From: Beijerinckiaceae bacterium
GTDB lineage: Bacteria > Pseudomonadota > Alphaproteobacteria > Rhizobiales > Beijerinckiaceae
Assembly: GCA_022702015.1 (NCBI GenBank)
Contig: JAKONI010000320.1
Location: 1 to 48,314 of the forward strand
Direction: 5' to 3'
Length of the DNA: 48,314 bases
The position numbers were made by a program, and so were the translations under genes. This document shows, piece by piece, positions 9,183 through 18,045 of the stretch (positions are counted from its first letter, which is position 1; the number at the start of each line of letters is the position of its first letter). The notes beneath the pieces were generated by a model. That model worked only from the letters and a program-made list of their open reading frames with translations. It was not told where the DNA came from and made no database searches.

Positions 9183-9442
9183 ACTCGTTTCATCACCACA
9201 AGAACGCTGACTCGTGGCATGAACCACAGCATCGGCGTCTCCCTGTGATCGAGCGATGCCGTCGCCCGCAGGCACCCGGCGGCTCACCGGGCACGGGGCC
9301 TTGCCACCCTGGCGCTTTCCGCACGATTACGGTCCGCGTTATGCACGAGCCAATGGAACGCTCAAGTTTCTCGGACTTGGTGCGGCCGATTTGTCCGAAA
9401 ATTCAATCTGACGCAGTATTGCTTATGTACGGGTGAGTACAA

Positions 9443-9460
9443 GTTGCGGCCTTACGCAAC
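9443..9460 (-). terminator. short hairpin after the minus-strand gene at 9470
   Basis: GTTGCG and CGCAAC arms (6 bp, 6-base loop) lie 9 bp past the stop codon. Read on the minus strand the hairpin is followed by TTGTAC. A plausible weak intrinsic terminator. Confidence 0.45.
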
Positions 9461-9469
9461 CTGACGGGA

Positions 9470-9934
9470 TCATTTCCGCTCCAAGATCTTGAGCGGATCC
9501 GTGCGCTGGCTCGCGCTCGGCTCCTTCGTGAGGTTCTGGGCGCCATCGCGCTGGGATTCCGCCGCCCGGGAGGAGCCGTTGCCGCCGACGGCGGTGCCCT
9601 TGTCGTCCGATCCGGTCGGCACCGTGCCCGAGGCGAGTTCGAGGCAGGTCACCATCTCGACATAGGAGGGGTAGCCGCCGGCCTTGAACTGCGCCTCGCA
9701 TTGCCGCTTCGAGGCTGCGGTGTAGCTCCCCCAATGCTGCTCGGCCTGGTGCTTGGCGTCCCGCTCGGAGCGCAGGCATCCGTCGTAGCTCGCGCGGTCG
9801 CTCAAGCCGCTGCCGGCGGCCTGGGCGGACTTGCAGGTTTGCTCGACATCGAGGTTCGGAACGCTGTCGGCGAGCGCCGGGCCCACGGCGAAGGTGAGCA
9901 GGACCGCGAGGGTGCCGGGAACGAAGGGCTTCAT
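9470..9934 (-). CDS. small exported protein with four cysteines, function unknown
   Basis: 154 residues starting at the ATG at 9934 with a GGAAG site upstream. A clear signal peptide covers residues 1-22 (cleavage after GPALA), so the mature protein is periplasmic or secreted. It has four Cys in the mature part (QTCKSA, YDGCLR, RQCEAQ, VTCLEL), regularly spaced, suggesting two disulfides. The C-terminal 50 residues are Gly/Ser/Asn/Gln-rich and polar. Similar small Cys-containing periplasmic proteins occur across Hyphomicrobiales, but no function is assigned. Neighbours give no clue. Confidence 0.72.
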   Translation of the reverse strand: MKPFVPGTLAVLLTFAVGPALADSVPNLDVEQTCKSAQAAGSGLSDRASYDGCLRSERDAKHQAEQHWGSYTAASKRQCEAQFKAGGYPSYVEMVTCLELASGTVPTGSDDKGTAVGGNGSSRAAESQRDGAQNLTKEPSASQRTDPLKILERK

Positions 9935-10031
9935 GGGAGAGCTTCCGCTGGCTGGAAAAACGAGCCCCTGACGGGGCTTTGGCCGATAACGCATCAGCCC
10001 CGCTTTCGGCACCAGCGGCAAACGCGGCCTC

Positions 10032-11240
10032 TCACATCCCCCCGTGGGCGCCACGCAGGGCGGCGTCGAGGTCGCGGTGGAGGTCGCCCGGATCCTCGAC
10101 GCCGGTGGAGAGCCGCAGCAGATCCGGTGGGCAGGGACTGTCGGGCCCCTCCACGGAGGCGCGGTGCTCGATCAGGCTTTCCACCCCGCCGAGCGAGGTC
10201 GCCCGCTTCCACAGCTTCACCCGCGCGGCGGTGGCGATGGCCCCGCCCTCGCCCCCCGCGACGCGGATCGAGAGCATGTATCCGAAGCCGTCGCGCATCT
10301 GCCGGGCGGCGACCGCGTGGCCGGCATCGTCCGCGAGGCCCGGATAGAGCACATGGGTGACGTGCGGGTGCCCCCGCAGCCGCCCGGCCAGCGCCAGGGC
10401 GCCCGCCGACTGCGCCGCCGCCCGAAGGTGGAAGGTCCGCAGGGAGCGCATCAACAGGTAGGCCTCGAACGGCCCGAGGATGCCACCGCTCCCCGCCCGG
10501 ATCGCGCCGAGACGCGCCCAGAATTCGTCGGGCTCGGCGGCGGCGAGGACCCCGGCGACCACGTCGGAATGACCGTTCAGGATCTTGGTCGCCGAATGCA
10601 TCACGAGGTCGGCCCCGAGTTCCAGGGGGCGGGTGTGGAACGGCGAGGCGGCCGTCGAATCGACCGCCAGCCGTGCCCCCGCCTCGTGGGCGATGATGGC
10701 GGCGGCGGCGATGTCGGTGACGGTCCAGAGGGGGTTGCCGGGGGTCTCGATCCAGACGAGCTTCGTCGCGCCGGGCCGGATCGCCCCACGCAGGGCCGCG
10801 AGGTCGTCGGTCTCGACGAAATCGACCGTGAGGCCGCGCCGGGGTCCCTCCGTCCTCAGCCAGCGCTTCAGCGCCCAGTACATCACCGTGCCGGCGACCA
10901 CATGGTCCCCCGGTTCGAGGGCACCGAACACGGCGGTGGCCGCCGCCATGCCGGAGCCGAACAGCATCGCCCCGGCCCCCGCCCCCTCCAGCATCGCGAT
11001 GACCGATTCGGCCTCGCGCACGGTGGCGTTGTCCGGCCGGGCGTAGGAGTAGCCGGAGCTGTAGCCGTTGTCCGGGTCGCGCAGGAAGGTGGTGGCCACG
11101 TGCAACGGCATCACCACGGCCCGGGTCACGGGGTCGACCCGGCCCATCGCCTGCGCCGCGAGGCTCCGGCGCGAGAAATCCACCGCCGGATCGTCGCCGG
11201 GCATGCCACCCGGTCCCTCTGGTGCGTTAGTGCCTGACAT
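10032..11240 (-). CDS. Cys/Met metabolism PLP-dependent enzyme (cystathionine gamma-synthase/lyase-like)
   Basis: 402 residues of the trans-sulfuration PLP family. The start at 11240 (MSGTNAPEG) has a GAGGGAAG site. Visible family features: GYSYARPDNATV (PLP phosphate and substrate region, about 63-74), the GSGMAAATAVF loop (95-105), IETPGNP (164-170), D194 in AVDSTAASPF pairing with the PLP ring nitrogen, and the Schiff-base lysine K219 in HSATKILNGHSD. Members include cystathionine gamma-synthase, cystathionine lyases, O-acetylhomoserine sulfhydrylase and methionine gamma-lyase; these cannot be told apart safely here. The C-terminal LWKRATSLGGVESLIEHR is characteristic of synthase/lyase members. 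It is divergent from the tspO gene. Confidence 0.85.
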   Translation of the reverse strand: MSGTNAPEGPGGMPGDDPAVDFSRRSLAAQAMGRVDPVTRAVVMPLHVATTFLRDPDNGYSSGYSYARPDNATVREAESVIAMLEGAGAGAMLFGSGMAAATAVFGALEPGDHVVAGTVMYWALKRWLRTEGPRRGLTVDFVETDDLAALRGAIRPGATKLVWIETPGNPLWTVTDIAAAAIIAHEAGARLAVDSTAASPFHTRPLELGADLVMHSATKILNGHSDVVAGVLAAAEPDEFWARLGAIRAGSGGILGPFEAYLLMRSLRTFHLRAAAQSAGALALAGRLRGHPHVTHVLYPGLADDAGHAVAARQMRDGFGYMLSIRVAGGEGGAIATAARVKLWKRATSLGGVESLIEHRASVEGPDSPCPPDLLRLSTGVEDPGDLHRDLDAALRGAHGGM

Positions 11241-11320
11241 CCGGTCTTCCCTCGTCCACCCGGCGCCTGCGCTGGCATGTCGGAGAAGGCCCCGCAACCC
11301 ACCGTACACGACGAGCCGCC

Positions 11321-11839
11321 ATGCCCGCCGCCACGCAAGTCCCCGAGGGCCCCGCCCTGTCGCCCTGGCTGCGCATCGCGGCGGCCTTGGTGCCCATCGC
11401 GGCCACCGCCGCCGTGGGCTCCGTTTCGACGCAAGCCGAGATCGGCGGCTGGTACGCGAACCTCAACAAGCCCTGGTTCAACCCGCCGGACTGGGTGTTC
11501 CCCGTGGCGTGGACCGTGCTCTACACGATGATCGCCGTCTCCCTGTGGCGGCTCCTGGGGGCGCGGCCCCGGACCGGGCCGAGCCGCGAGGGCTGGCGCC
11601 TCGCCGTGGCGGCCTTCCTGGTGCAGATCGCGCTGAACGCCGCCTGGACACCGGTCTTCTTCACGGCCCACGCCATCGGCCTGGGCCTCATCGTGGTGGC
11701 CGCGCTGCTGGTGATGGTGCTGTGGACGATCCGCCTGACCTGGCGCTTCGACCGGGCGGCGGCGTGGTTGCTGGTGCCCTACGCGGTCTGGGTCGCCTTC
11801 GCGACGATCCTCAACGCGGCGGTGCTGCGGTTGAACTGA
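11321..11839 (+). CDS. tspO: TspO/MBR family membrane protein
   Basis: A 172-residue five-helix membrane protein of the tryptophan-rich sensory protein family (bacterial homologue of the mitochondrial translocator protein). Characteristic sequences are WYANLNKPWFNPPDWVFPV between helices 1 and 2, the ALNAAWTPVFF segment in helix 3, and LVPYAVWVAFATILNA in helix 5. In Rhodobacter the family influences tetrapyrrole export and photosynthesis gene expression; the role in this organism is not evident from neighbours. The reading frame has an extra hydrophilic stretch of about 15 residues before helix 1. Confidence 0.92.
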   Translation: MPAATQVPEGPALSPWLRIAAALVPIAATAAVGSVSTQAEIGGWYANLNKPWFNPPDWVFPVAWTVLYTMIAVSLWRLLGARPRTGPSREGWRLAVAAFLVQIALNAAWTPVFFTAHAIGLGLIVVAALLVMVLWTIRLTWRFDRAAAWLLVPYAVWVAFATILNAAVLRLN

Positions 11840-11852
11840 CCCCGTGCCGCGG

Positions 11853-12137
11853 TCAGTGCAGCCCCTTTGCCAGGGCCACGATCGCGCCGACGACCACGAT
11901 GGTCTGGAAGCCGATCGCCGAGAGGACCCATTTCAGGATCTCGTACTTCGTCTCGGCGATCTCGGTGCGGAGTTCGGTCTTCAAGGCTCCGAGATCGGCC
12001 TTCGTCGCCAGGTAAGAGAGGTCCGTCTCGCGGGAGTCGCGCAGGACGCCCGTCACGGCCTCCGCCTGCCCCTCGGAGAATCCGGCGGCCTGCAGGCGGC
12101 GGGCGATCGACAGCGTATCGAGGGTGGCCGTGCTCAT
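11853..12137 (-). CDS. DUF1640-like coiled-coil membrane protein
   Basis: 94 residues starting at the ATG at 12137 (MSTATLDTLSIARRL). The N-terminal ARRLQAAGFSEGQAEAV is the conserved part of DUF1640/CCDC90-type proteins. Residues about 45-70 form a charged coiled coil (ATKADLGALKTELRTEI), and one membrane helix ends the protein (about 72-92). Bacterial members are small anchored coiled-coil proteins of unknown function, often of uncertain mobile or phage-like association. It converges with tspO, 13 bp apart. Confidence 0.7.
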   Translation of the reverse strand: MSTATLDTLSIARRLQAAGFSEGQAEAVTGVLRDSRETDLSYLATKADLGALKTELRTEIAETKYEILKWVLSAIGFQTIVVVGAIVALAKGLH

Positions 12138-12186
12138 CGGGTACAAGATAGCACACCCGGCGGCCGCGTTAAGGTGGGCCCCATGT

Positions 12187-12717
12187 TCATCCCCCGACGT
12201 GCTCGCGCGTTTCCTCCCCCGCCGGCTTGCCGTCGCCCCGGGCGCGGTGGAGCAGGAAGATCGCGAAGACCATGACGATGATGAGCCCGGCCAGCACGCC
12301 GAGTTCGATCATCGCCGCCTGGAACAGCGCATACTTCTCCGGGGACATATCCTTGGCGTGGGTCAGTTCGGAGGATTGCAGGGTGATGACCAGCACCCGC
12401 CGGATCGAGGCGATGAGGCCGACGATCAAGAACGGCTCGCAGGTCAGCTTGCCCGACCGCATCGAGACCCGCACCGTATGCAGGATCTCGATGATCATCA
12501 GCAGGAACAGCAGCCGGTCGACCACTTCGAGGATCTGGTCGGCCCCGCCGAGGGAGCGCAGCGCCCCCCAGGTGAGCACCACCGCCTCGACCAGCGCGGC
12601 CACCGCCGTCAGCGCCAGGAGAATGCCGAGCGCCGCGTAGATCGCGTGCTCGGTGTGCAGGAAGATGAAGCTCGCCGCCTTCGTCAGGCGCCCCTGGTCC
12701 TCGTCCCGCTCGGCCAT
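12187..12717 (-). CDS. psiE: phosphate-starvation-inducible PsiE family membrane protein
   Basis: 176 residues, start at the ATG at 12717 (MAERDEDQGRLTK). Four hydrophobic segments: about 25-55, 70-90, 105-120 and 135-160. The pattern FLHTEHAIYAALGILL, LEVVDRLLFLLMIIEILHTV and FLIVGLIASIRRVLVIT is characteristic of the PsiE family, inner membrane proteins first named for induction by phosphate starvation in Escherichia coli; their biochemical role is unknown. The gene is 23 bp downstream of the DUF4337 gene and probably co-transcribed. A phosphate link would fit the phosphonate genes elsewhere in the window but is only a suggestion. Confidence 0.85.
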   Translation of the reverse strand: MAERDEDQGRLTKAASFIFLHTEHAIYAALGILLALTAVAALVEAVVLTWGALRSLGGADQILEVVDRLLFLLMIIEILHTVRVSMRSGKLTCEPFLIVGLIASIRRVLVITLQSSELTHAKDMSPEKYALFQAAMIELGVLAGLIIVMVFAIFLLHRARGDGKPAGEETREHVGG

Positions 12718-12740
12718 GAAATCCCCCGTCGCCCCGCGCC

Positions 12741-13298
12741 TCAATGCAGGAACGGCAGAGTATGGGGCGCGAGATAGCCGAAGCCCAACAGCACGACGCC
12801 CGCCACGCCCAACAATCCACCGGCCGCCACGAGGGCGACGATGCCGGTGATCACCTCGGCCGAGGCGAGGACGATGCCGATCTGGAAGGCCGCCGAGGCC
12901 AGCTCGTAATGGTGGTAGCGCAGCAGGGAGAGGTCGCGCCGCTCCTCCGATTGCTTGGCCCGGGCGGAGAGTTCCTTGCGGCCCTCGCCGGTGGAGGGCT
13001 CCGAATCGTAGCGGGCGACGGTCTTGGCCCACTCGGCCCGCTTGGCCGCGATGGCGTCCTGATTCGCGCCCGGCGGCAGCAGGCCGAGGGTCTCGTCGGC
13101 GGTCTTGATCACCGTCTGGCGGATGGTGCGGGCCTGGAAGAAGGCCCAGAGGTTCGAGGCCTCCACGTTGGCCCCCAGCGCCTCCGTCTGCGCGGCCTTG
13201 CCGAGGGTCTCGCTGAAGGCCAGGAACAGGGCCAGCACCGAGATCAGCAGCGCCACGCGCTTGTTCGAACTTCCCCCCGACCCGTGCCCGCCTGACAT
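12741..13298 (-). CDS. DUF4337 family membrane protein
   Basis: 185 residues. A hydrophobic helix near the N-terminus (RVALLISVLALFLAFSE, about 14-30), then a conserved polar core (EASNLWAFFQARTIRQT, about 46-62) that marks DUF4337, a long charged helical region (90-130), and two C-terminal membrane helices (about 133-180, with AEVITGIVALVAAGGLLG). Function unknown. It is the first gene of an apparent two-gene unit with psiE, 23 bp apart. Confidence 0.85.
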   Translation of the reverse strand: MSGGHGSGGSSNKRVALLISVLALFLAFSETLGKAAQTEALGANVEASNLWAFFQARTIRQTVIKTADETLGLLPPGANQDAIAAKRAEWAKTVARYDSEPSTGEGRKELSARAKQSEERRDLSLLRYHHYELASAAFQIGIVLASAEVITGIVALVAAGGLLGVAGVVLLGFGYLAPHTLPFLH

Positions 13299-13413
13299 CG
13301 CCGACCGCCTCCGCTCGTGTATCCCGGGCCGGGAGACACCCTATCGCGGCGGGAAGCGCAAGGGGCGGATGGCCTATTCCCAAGGCCATCGCGCGAAGAG
13401 CGCCGCGGGGAGC

Positions 13414-13480
13414 AGGCTTTTCAGGACTTCGGTCTTGAAAAGCATCGAGCGGAGCGAAAGCCTGAGCCCGCGGAGGCGGG
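13414..13480. repeat. palindrome-rich intergenic segment
   Basis: The 13299-13540 gap contains GCTTTTCA (13414-13421) matched by TGAAAAGC about 20 bases later, a CGAGCGGAGCG motif, and a GC-rich tail with CCCGCGGAGGCGGG. It codes for nothing recognisable and looks like another dispersed palindromic element. Only one copy of this sequence was seen in the window. Confidence 0.4.
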
Positions 13481-13506
13481 CGCCGGCGACCGAGGCCAAC
13501 ACACAA

Positions 13507-13538
13507 TCAGGGTGATCGCTTTGAAGCGATCACCCTGA
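13507..13538 (-). terminator. intrinsic terminator of the RND operon
   Basis: Perfect 15-bp arms TCAGGGTGATCGCTT and AAGCGATCACCCTGA with a minimal central loop, ending two bases from the stop codon of the minus-strand RND gene. Read on the minus strand it is followed by TTGTGTGTT. Confidence 0.75.
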
Positions 13539-13540
13539 GC

Positions 13541-16500
13541 CTATTCCGCCGCGACCCGGGGCGGCAGGCGGCGCCCGTCGTTCGAGGCCGGCGGGTGGTC
13601 GTAGGCCGGCGGGTCGAGGGGGTCGTCACGCTCGCCGATGAACCGGCCGAACAGGCGGCCGATGAGACGGGACAGGTCGTCCATCAGCACGAAGATCGCC
13701 GGCACGAAGACGAGCGACAGGCCCGTGGAGACGATGAGGCCCCCGATCACCGCGATGGCCATGGGCGCGCGGAACTCGCCGCCGATGCCCAGCGCCATGG
13801 CCGAGGGCACCATGCCCGCCGCCATGGCGATGGTGGTCATCACGATGGGCCGGGCCCGCTTGCGCCCGGCATCGACGATGGCGGTGGTGCGGTCGACCCC
13901 CTCGCGCATCTGCTCGACGGCGAAGTCCACGAGCATGATCGCGTTCTTGGTCACGACGCCCAGGAGCATCAGGATGCCGATCACCACCGGCATCGAGATC
14001 GGCTTGTGGACGATGAGAAGCGCCAGGATCGCCCCGCCGATGGAGAGGGGCAGCGAGAACAGGATGGTCAAAGGCTGGAGGAAGTTGCCGAACAGCAGGA
14101 TCAGCACGCCGAACACCATCATCAGGCCGGCGCCCATGGCCAGGGCGAAGCCCTCGAACACCTCGCCCATCACCTCGGCGTCGCCGGTCTGCTTGATGGT
14201 CACGTCCGGCGGCAGGTTCTTGGCCGCCGGAAGCGCCATCACCTGGTCGATGAGGGCGCCGAGCGCGTCCGACCCCTGCATGTCGCCCTCCACGGCGACG
14301 CGCACGGCGCGGTCGTAGCGGTCGATGGCGCTGGGGCCCTGGCCGAGGGAGATGTCGGCCACGACGGAAAGCGGCACCGCCAGCCCACCCTTCACCGGCA
14401 CCTTCATGGCGCCGATCTCCGAGAGTTGGCCGCGCAGGGTTTCGGGCAGTTGCACGCGGATCGGGATCTGCCGGTCGGTGGCGTTGAACTTGGCGAGGTT
14501 GAGCCCGATGTCGCCGATCGTCCCCACCCGGACGGTCTCGGCGATGGTGTCGGTACTGATGCCGAGGTCGGCGGCCACCTCCGGCTTCGGGCGGATGCGG
14601 ATCTCCGTCCGGTCGAGGGGCGCCGTGGACATCACGTTGACGAGGTGGGGCACCTGCGCCGCCTCGCGCTGGAGGCGGGCGGCGACATCGGCCACCACCG
14701 CCTTGTCCGGGCCGGCGACGATGAGGGCGAGGTCCCGCTGGCCGTTCTCGTTCAGGGTCGAGAACCGCAGGTCGGGCTCCGCGCGCAGGATCGCGGCCAC
14801 CTCGGCATCGACCTGCTTCTGGGTCCGCACGCGGGTGTTCTTCGGGGTCAGGTTGATGGTGAAGCTGGCGAGCCGCACCTCCTTCTTGCCCGGCAATTGC
14901 CGGCCACCATCCACGAAGACGCTCGACACCTCGGGCAGCTTGCGGATCTTCTCCACCAGCGTGTCGCTGAGGCTCGCCGTATCCTGAAGCCGGGCCCCCG
15001 GGGGCAGCTCGACCACGAACAGCGTGCGCGCCTGGTCCTCCGCCGGGAGGAAGCCCGCCGGCAGCAGGCCGGTGGATAGGATGGAGGCGACGAAGCAGGC
15101 GAGCCCCAGCGCCAGGGTGACGAACTTGTGCCGTACCGACCAGCGCACGAGGCGGGTGTAGCCCCGCATCACCGGGCCCTCGTGGTCGTGGGCGGGGCCG
15201 TGGTCGCGCAGGAAATAGGCGGCGAGAAGCGGCGTGATGAGCCGGGCCACCAGCAGCGACATGAACACCGCCGCCGCGATGGTGAGGCCGAACTGCTTGA
15301 AGTACTGCCCGGCGATCCCGCCCATGAAGGAGACGGGGGCGAAGATCGCGATGATCGTCGCGGTGATGGCGATGACCGCCAGCCCGATCTCGTCGGCGGC
15401 CTCCAGGGAGGCGCGGTAGGGGGATTTCCCCATCTGCATGTGCCGGACGATGTTCTCGATCTCGACGATGGCGTCGTCCACGAGGATGCCGGTCACGAGG
15501 GTGATGGCGAGCAGGCTCACCGCGTTGAGGGAGAACCCCATCGCGCTCATCGCCCAGAACGTCGGGATCACCGACAGCGGCAGGGCCACCGCCGCGATCA
15601 CCGTCGCCCGCCAGTCGCGCAGGAACAGGAGCACGACGATGACGGCGAGCGCCGCGCCCTCGATCAGCCCCATCATCGCCGAGTGATAGTTGCCGATGGT
15701 GTTGGTGACGCTGGTGTCGATCAGGTCGAACCGCACGTCGGGCCGGGCGGCGTGGAGCTCCGCGATCTTCCTGGCCACGCCCACGGAGACGTCCGCGTCG
15801 CTCGCCCCCGTCGCCCGGGAGATGGCGAAGGCCACCACGGGCTCGCCGTTGAAGCGGGCGAAGGTGCGGGGCTCCTCGGCCGAATCGGTGAGGGTCGCCA
15901 ACTCGTCGAGGCGGACCTTGCGGTTGCCGGGTACGACGATGGAGGTGGCGGCCAGCGTGTCGAGGCTGGCCGACGCCGCCAGCGCCCGGATGGACTGCTC
16001 CTGGCCGCCCACCTCGGCCCGGCCGCCGGCCATGTCGGCGGAGGTGAGGCGCAACTGCCGGTTCACGTCGGCGGCGGTGATGCCGAGCGACAGGAGCCGG
16101 TCGGGCTTCAGGGTGACGCGGATCTCCCGGGCGACGCCTCCCAGGCGCTCGACGCCGCCGACGCCCTTCACGCCCTGGAGGCCCCGCGCCACCACGTCGT
16201 CCACGAACCACGACAGGTCCTCGGGCGTCATGGCCGGCGCCGAGGCGCCGTAGACCATGATCGGCAGGCCGGCGATCTCCACGCGGGAGACGATGGGCTC
16301 GTCGATGGTGCGGGGCAGGTTCATGCGGATCTTGGCGATCGCATCTTTCACGTCGTTGACGGCGCGGTCCTGGTTGATCTCCAGCCGGAACTCGATGGTC
16401 GTGGTGGAGATGCCCTCGGTGATGTTGGAGAGGACGTGCTTCACGCCCTTCACCCCCGCCACCGAATCCTCGACCCATTTCGTCACCTGGGTCTGGAGCT

Positions 16501-16678
16501 CGGCGGGCGCCGCGCCGGCCTGGGTGATCGTCACCGCGACGATCGGGATATCGATGTTGGGGAATCTCGTGATCGGCAGGGAGCGGAAGCTGACGAGCCC
16601 CAGCACCATCAGCACCAGAAACAGCACGATGGAGGGGAGCGGCTTGCGGATCGCCCAGGCGGAGACGTTGAGGCGCAT
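13541..16678 (-). CDS. RND efflux transporter permease (AcrB/HAE1 family)
   Basis: A 1045-residue inner-membrane proton-driven exporter, full length for the hydrophobe/amphiphile efflux family. Helix 1 (about 13-33) is followed by a large periplasmic loop containing FPNIDIPIVAVTITQAGAAP, then helices 2-6; the proton relay aspartates D401 and D402 lie in GILVDDAIVEIENI. The second half repeats this layout (second periplasmic loop about 545-850, then helices 8-12, ending with VTKNAIMLVDFAVEQMREG and a helix pair). It probably pumps drugs, solvents or metabolites out of the cell with the adaptor gene encoded 9 bp upstream. No outer-membrane TolC-type gene is adjacent. Confidence 0.95.
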   Translation of the reverse strand: MRLNVSAWAIRKPLPSIVLFLVLMVLGLVSFRSLPITRFPNIDIPIVAVTITQAGAAPAELQTQVTKWVEDSVAGVKGVKHVLSNITEGISTTTIEFRLEINQDRAVNDVKDAIAKIRMNLPRTIDEPIVSRVEIAGLPIMVYGASAPAMTPEDLSWFVDDVVARGLQGVKGVGGVERLGGVAREIRVTLKPDRLLSLGITAADVNRQLRLTSADMAGGRAEVGGQEQSIRALAASASLDTLAATSIVVPGNRKVRLDELATLTDSAEEPRTFARFNGEPVVAFAISRATGASDADVSVGVARKIAELHAARPDVRFDLIDTSVTNTIGNYHSAMMGLIEGAALAVIVVLLFLRDWRATVIAAVALPLSVIPTFWAMSAMGFSLNAVSLLAITLVTGILVDDAIVEIENIVRHMQMGKSPYRASLEAADEIGLAVIAITATIIAIFAPVSFMGGIAGQYFKQFGLTIAAAVFMSLLVARLITPLLAAYFLRDHGPAHDHEGPVMRGYTRLVRWSVRHKFVTLALGLACFVASILSTGLLPAGFLPAEDQARTLFVVELPPGARLQDTASLSDTLVEKIRKLPEVSSVFVDGGRQLPGKKEVRLASFTINLTPKNTRVRTQKQVDAEVAAILRAEPDLRFSTLNENGQRDLALIVAGPDKAVVADVAARLQREAAQVPHLVNVMSTAPLDRTEIRIRPKPEVAADLGISTDTIAETVRVGTIGDIGLNLAKFNATDRQIPIRVQLPETLRGQLSEIGAMKVPVKGGLAVPLSVVADISLGQGPSAIDRYDRAVRVAVEGDMQGSDALGALIDQVMALPAAKNLPPDVTIKQTGDAEVMGEVFEGFALAMGAGLMMVFGVLILLFGNFLQPLTILFSLPLSIGGAILALLIVHKPISMPVVIGILMLLGVVTKNAIMLVDFAVEQMREGVDRTTAIVDAGRKRARPIVMTTIAMAAGMVPSAMALGIGGEFRAPMAIAVIGGLIVSTGLSLVFVPAIFVLMDDLSRLIGRLFGRFIGERDDPLDPPAYDHPPASNDGRRLPPRVAAE

Positions 16679-16687
16679 CGCCGGCCC

Positions 16688-17878
16688 TCAGCGCGCCGCC
16701 ACCGGGCGCGCGGGGGCTTCCACCGCCCGCACCCGGTCGCCGTCACGCAGGAAGCTGCCCGCCCGGGCCACCACCCGCTCGCCCGCCGCGACCCCCGCGC
16801 GGATCTCGGTGTAGCCGTCCGAGGAGAGGCCGGGCGTCACCGTCCGCGCCTCGACCTTGCCGTCCTTGGCCACGAGCACGCTCGCCCGCCCGTCGGCGCC
16901 GTAGAGGAGGCTCGACACCGGCACCGCGATGCCCTCGCGCCGGGCGACCTCGACGTTGCCCCGGGCGAAGGCTCCGATCCGGAGCGACGGGTCGTCACCC
17001 AGCCGGATGCGCACCTTGCCGAGGCGGGTCATGCGGTCGACCTCCGGGTAGACCCGGCGGACGGAGCCTGTGATCGCACGGCCCTGATCGACGGTGAGGC
17101 GGGCGGGGTCGCCCACCTTCATCCGCGCCAGCCACGTCTCGGGCACCTCGCCCTCCAGCTCGATCTCCCCCCGGGCGATCAGGCGGAACAGGGGCTCGGC
17201 CACCGCCGTGGCGGTGGCCCCCACCCGGGCCGTGCGCCGGTTGACGATGCCGGCCTCGGGGGCGCGGATATCCGTGCGGGCCCGGCGCAGGGCGATCTCC
17301 GCCCCGGCGGCGCGGGCGGTGGCGAGGTCCGCCTCCGCGCCCTTCAACCCGCCCTTCGCGGCGGCCAGCCGGCCCTCGGCCCCCTGCGCGGCCGAGGCCC
17401 GCTGCTCCAGCACGGCGGCGGTGGCGTTGCCGGTCTTGATGAGGGTCTGGGCGCGCTCGTAGGACAGCTTCGCCTCGACCTGCGCCGCCTCGGCCTGGAC
17501 GATCTGGCTCTGCGCCTGGACGATGGCCGCCTGGGCGCGGGCGACGGCGGCGGCGTTCGAGGCCTCCTGCGTCACGATCATCTCGTTCGACAGGCGGGCC
17601 AGCACCTGCCCCTTGGTGACCCGGTCGCCTTCCTCCACCAGAAGTTCGGTGATTCGCAGCCCCTCGACCTCGGGGGAGACCAGGATCTCGTCGCGGGGCA
17701 CCAGCGTGCCGCTCACGGCGGCGCGCTCCACGATCTCCCGGGGGTCGGCGGGGACCACCGTCACGACCGGGGCGATGGCGGTCGGCTCGGGCACGGTGGC
17801 GGGCTCCACCGCCGAGGCCGGGGCGGCGGCGGTGATCGCCAGGGCGACACAAGCGATGCGGGACAGACGAAGGGACAC
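16688..17878 (-). CDS. RND efflux periplasmic adaptor (HlyD/AcrA type membrane fusion protein)
   Basis: 396 residues from a GTG at 17878 (VSLRLSRIACVALAIT), which gives a proper signal sequence; longer readings would add an unstructured leader. A signal or anchor covers residues 1-25, a barrel-sandwich half motif (PEVEGLRITELLVEEGDRVTKG) is followed by an alpha-hairpin rich in Ala/Gln/Glu (about 105-190), then the second lipoyl half (IRAPEAGIVNRRTARVG), a beta-barrel and a membrane-proximal domain. It would link the permease to an outer-membrane channel. It is 9 bp upstream of the permease and clearly in the same operon. No regulator gene is adjacent. Confidence 0.93.
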   Translation of the reverse strand: MSLRLSRIACVALAITAAAPASAVEPATVPEPTAIAPVVTVVPADPREIVERAAVSGTLVPRDEILVSPEVEGLRITELLVEEGDRVTKGQVLARLSNEMIVTQEASNAAAVARAQAAIVQAQSQIVQAEAAQVEAKLSYERAQTLIKTGNATAAVLEQRASAAQGAEGRLAAAKGGLKGAEADLATARAAGAEIALRRARTDIRAPEAGIVNRRTARVGATATAVAEPLFRLIARGEIELEGEVPETWLARMKVGDPARLTVDQGRAITGSVRRVYPEVDRMTRLGKVRIRLGDDPSLRIGAFARGNVEVARREGIAVPVSSLLYGADGRASVLVAKDGKVEARTVTPGLSSDGYTEIRAGVAAGERVVARAGSFLRDGDRVRAVEAPARPVAAR

Positions 17879-18045
17879 GGTGGACGATCCAACTACCGGG
17901 CAGACGCGGTTCGGCCCTGTCGGTCCCCCGACAGCCCGGCGTTTTGATGGCGGGGGACACCCTGGATCCCGTGGGCGAGCGGTGCAACTTCGCAGTGGGT
18001 CCCGCGTTTGCGCTGATAACAAAGTCTTCGTGTCGGAGATACGCC

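Noticed and set aside
9245-9436. A 63-codon frame in the gap before the exported protein gene
   Set aside because: No ribosome site, no domain, and it lies in a hairpin/AT-rich gap.
12187-13506. One long protein joining PsiE and the region upstream of DUF4337
   Set aside because: The PsiE part starts cleanly at 12717; the rest of the frame overlaps DUF4337 out of frame and has shadow-like composition.
13626-16478. A 950-codon open frame overlapping the RND permease on the same strand in another frame
   Set aside because: Arg/Gly/Pro/His-rich with no domain; it is the frame-shifted reading of a strongly conserved efflux gene.
15128-17947. A 939-codon plus-strand frame antisense to the RND genes
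   Set aside because: Low-complexity His/Asp/Arg/Gly composition and complete overlap with known genes.
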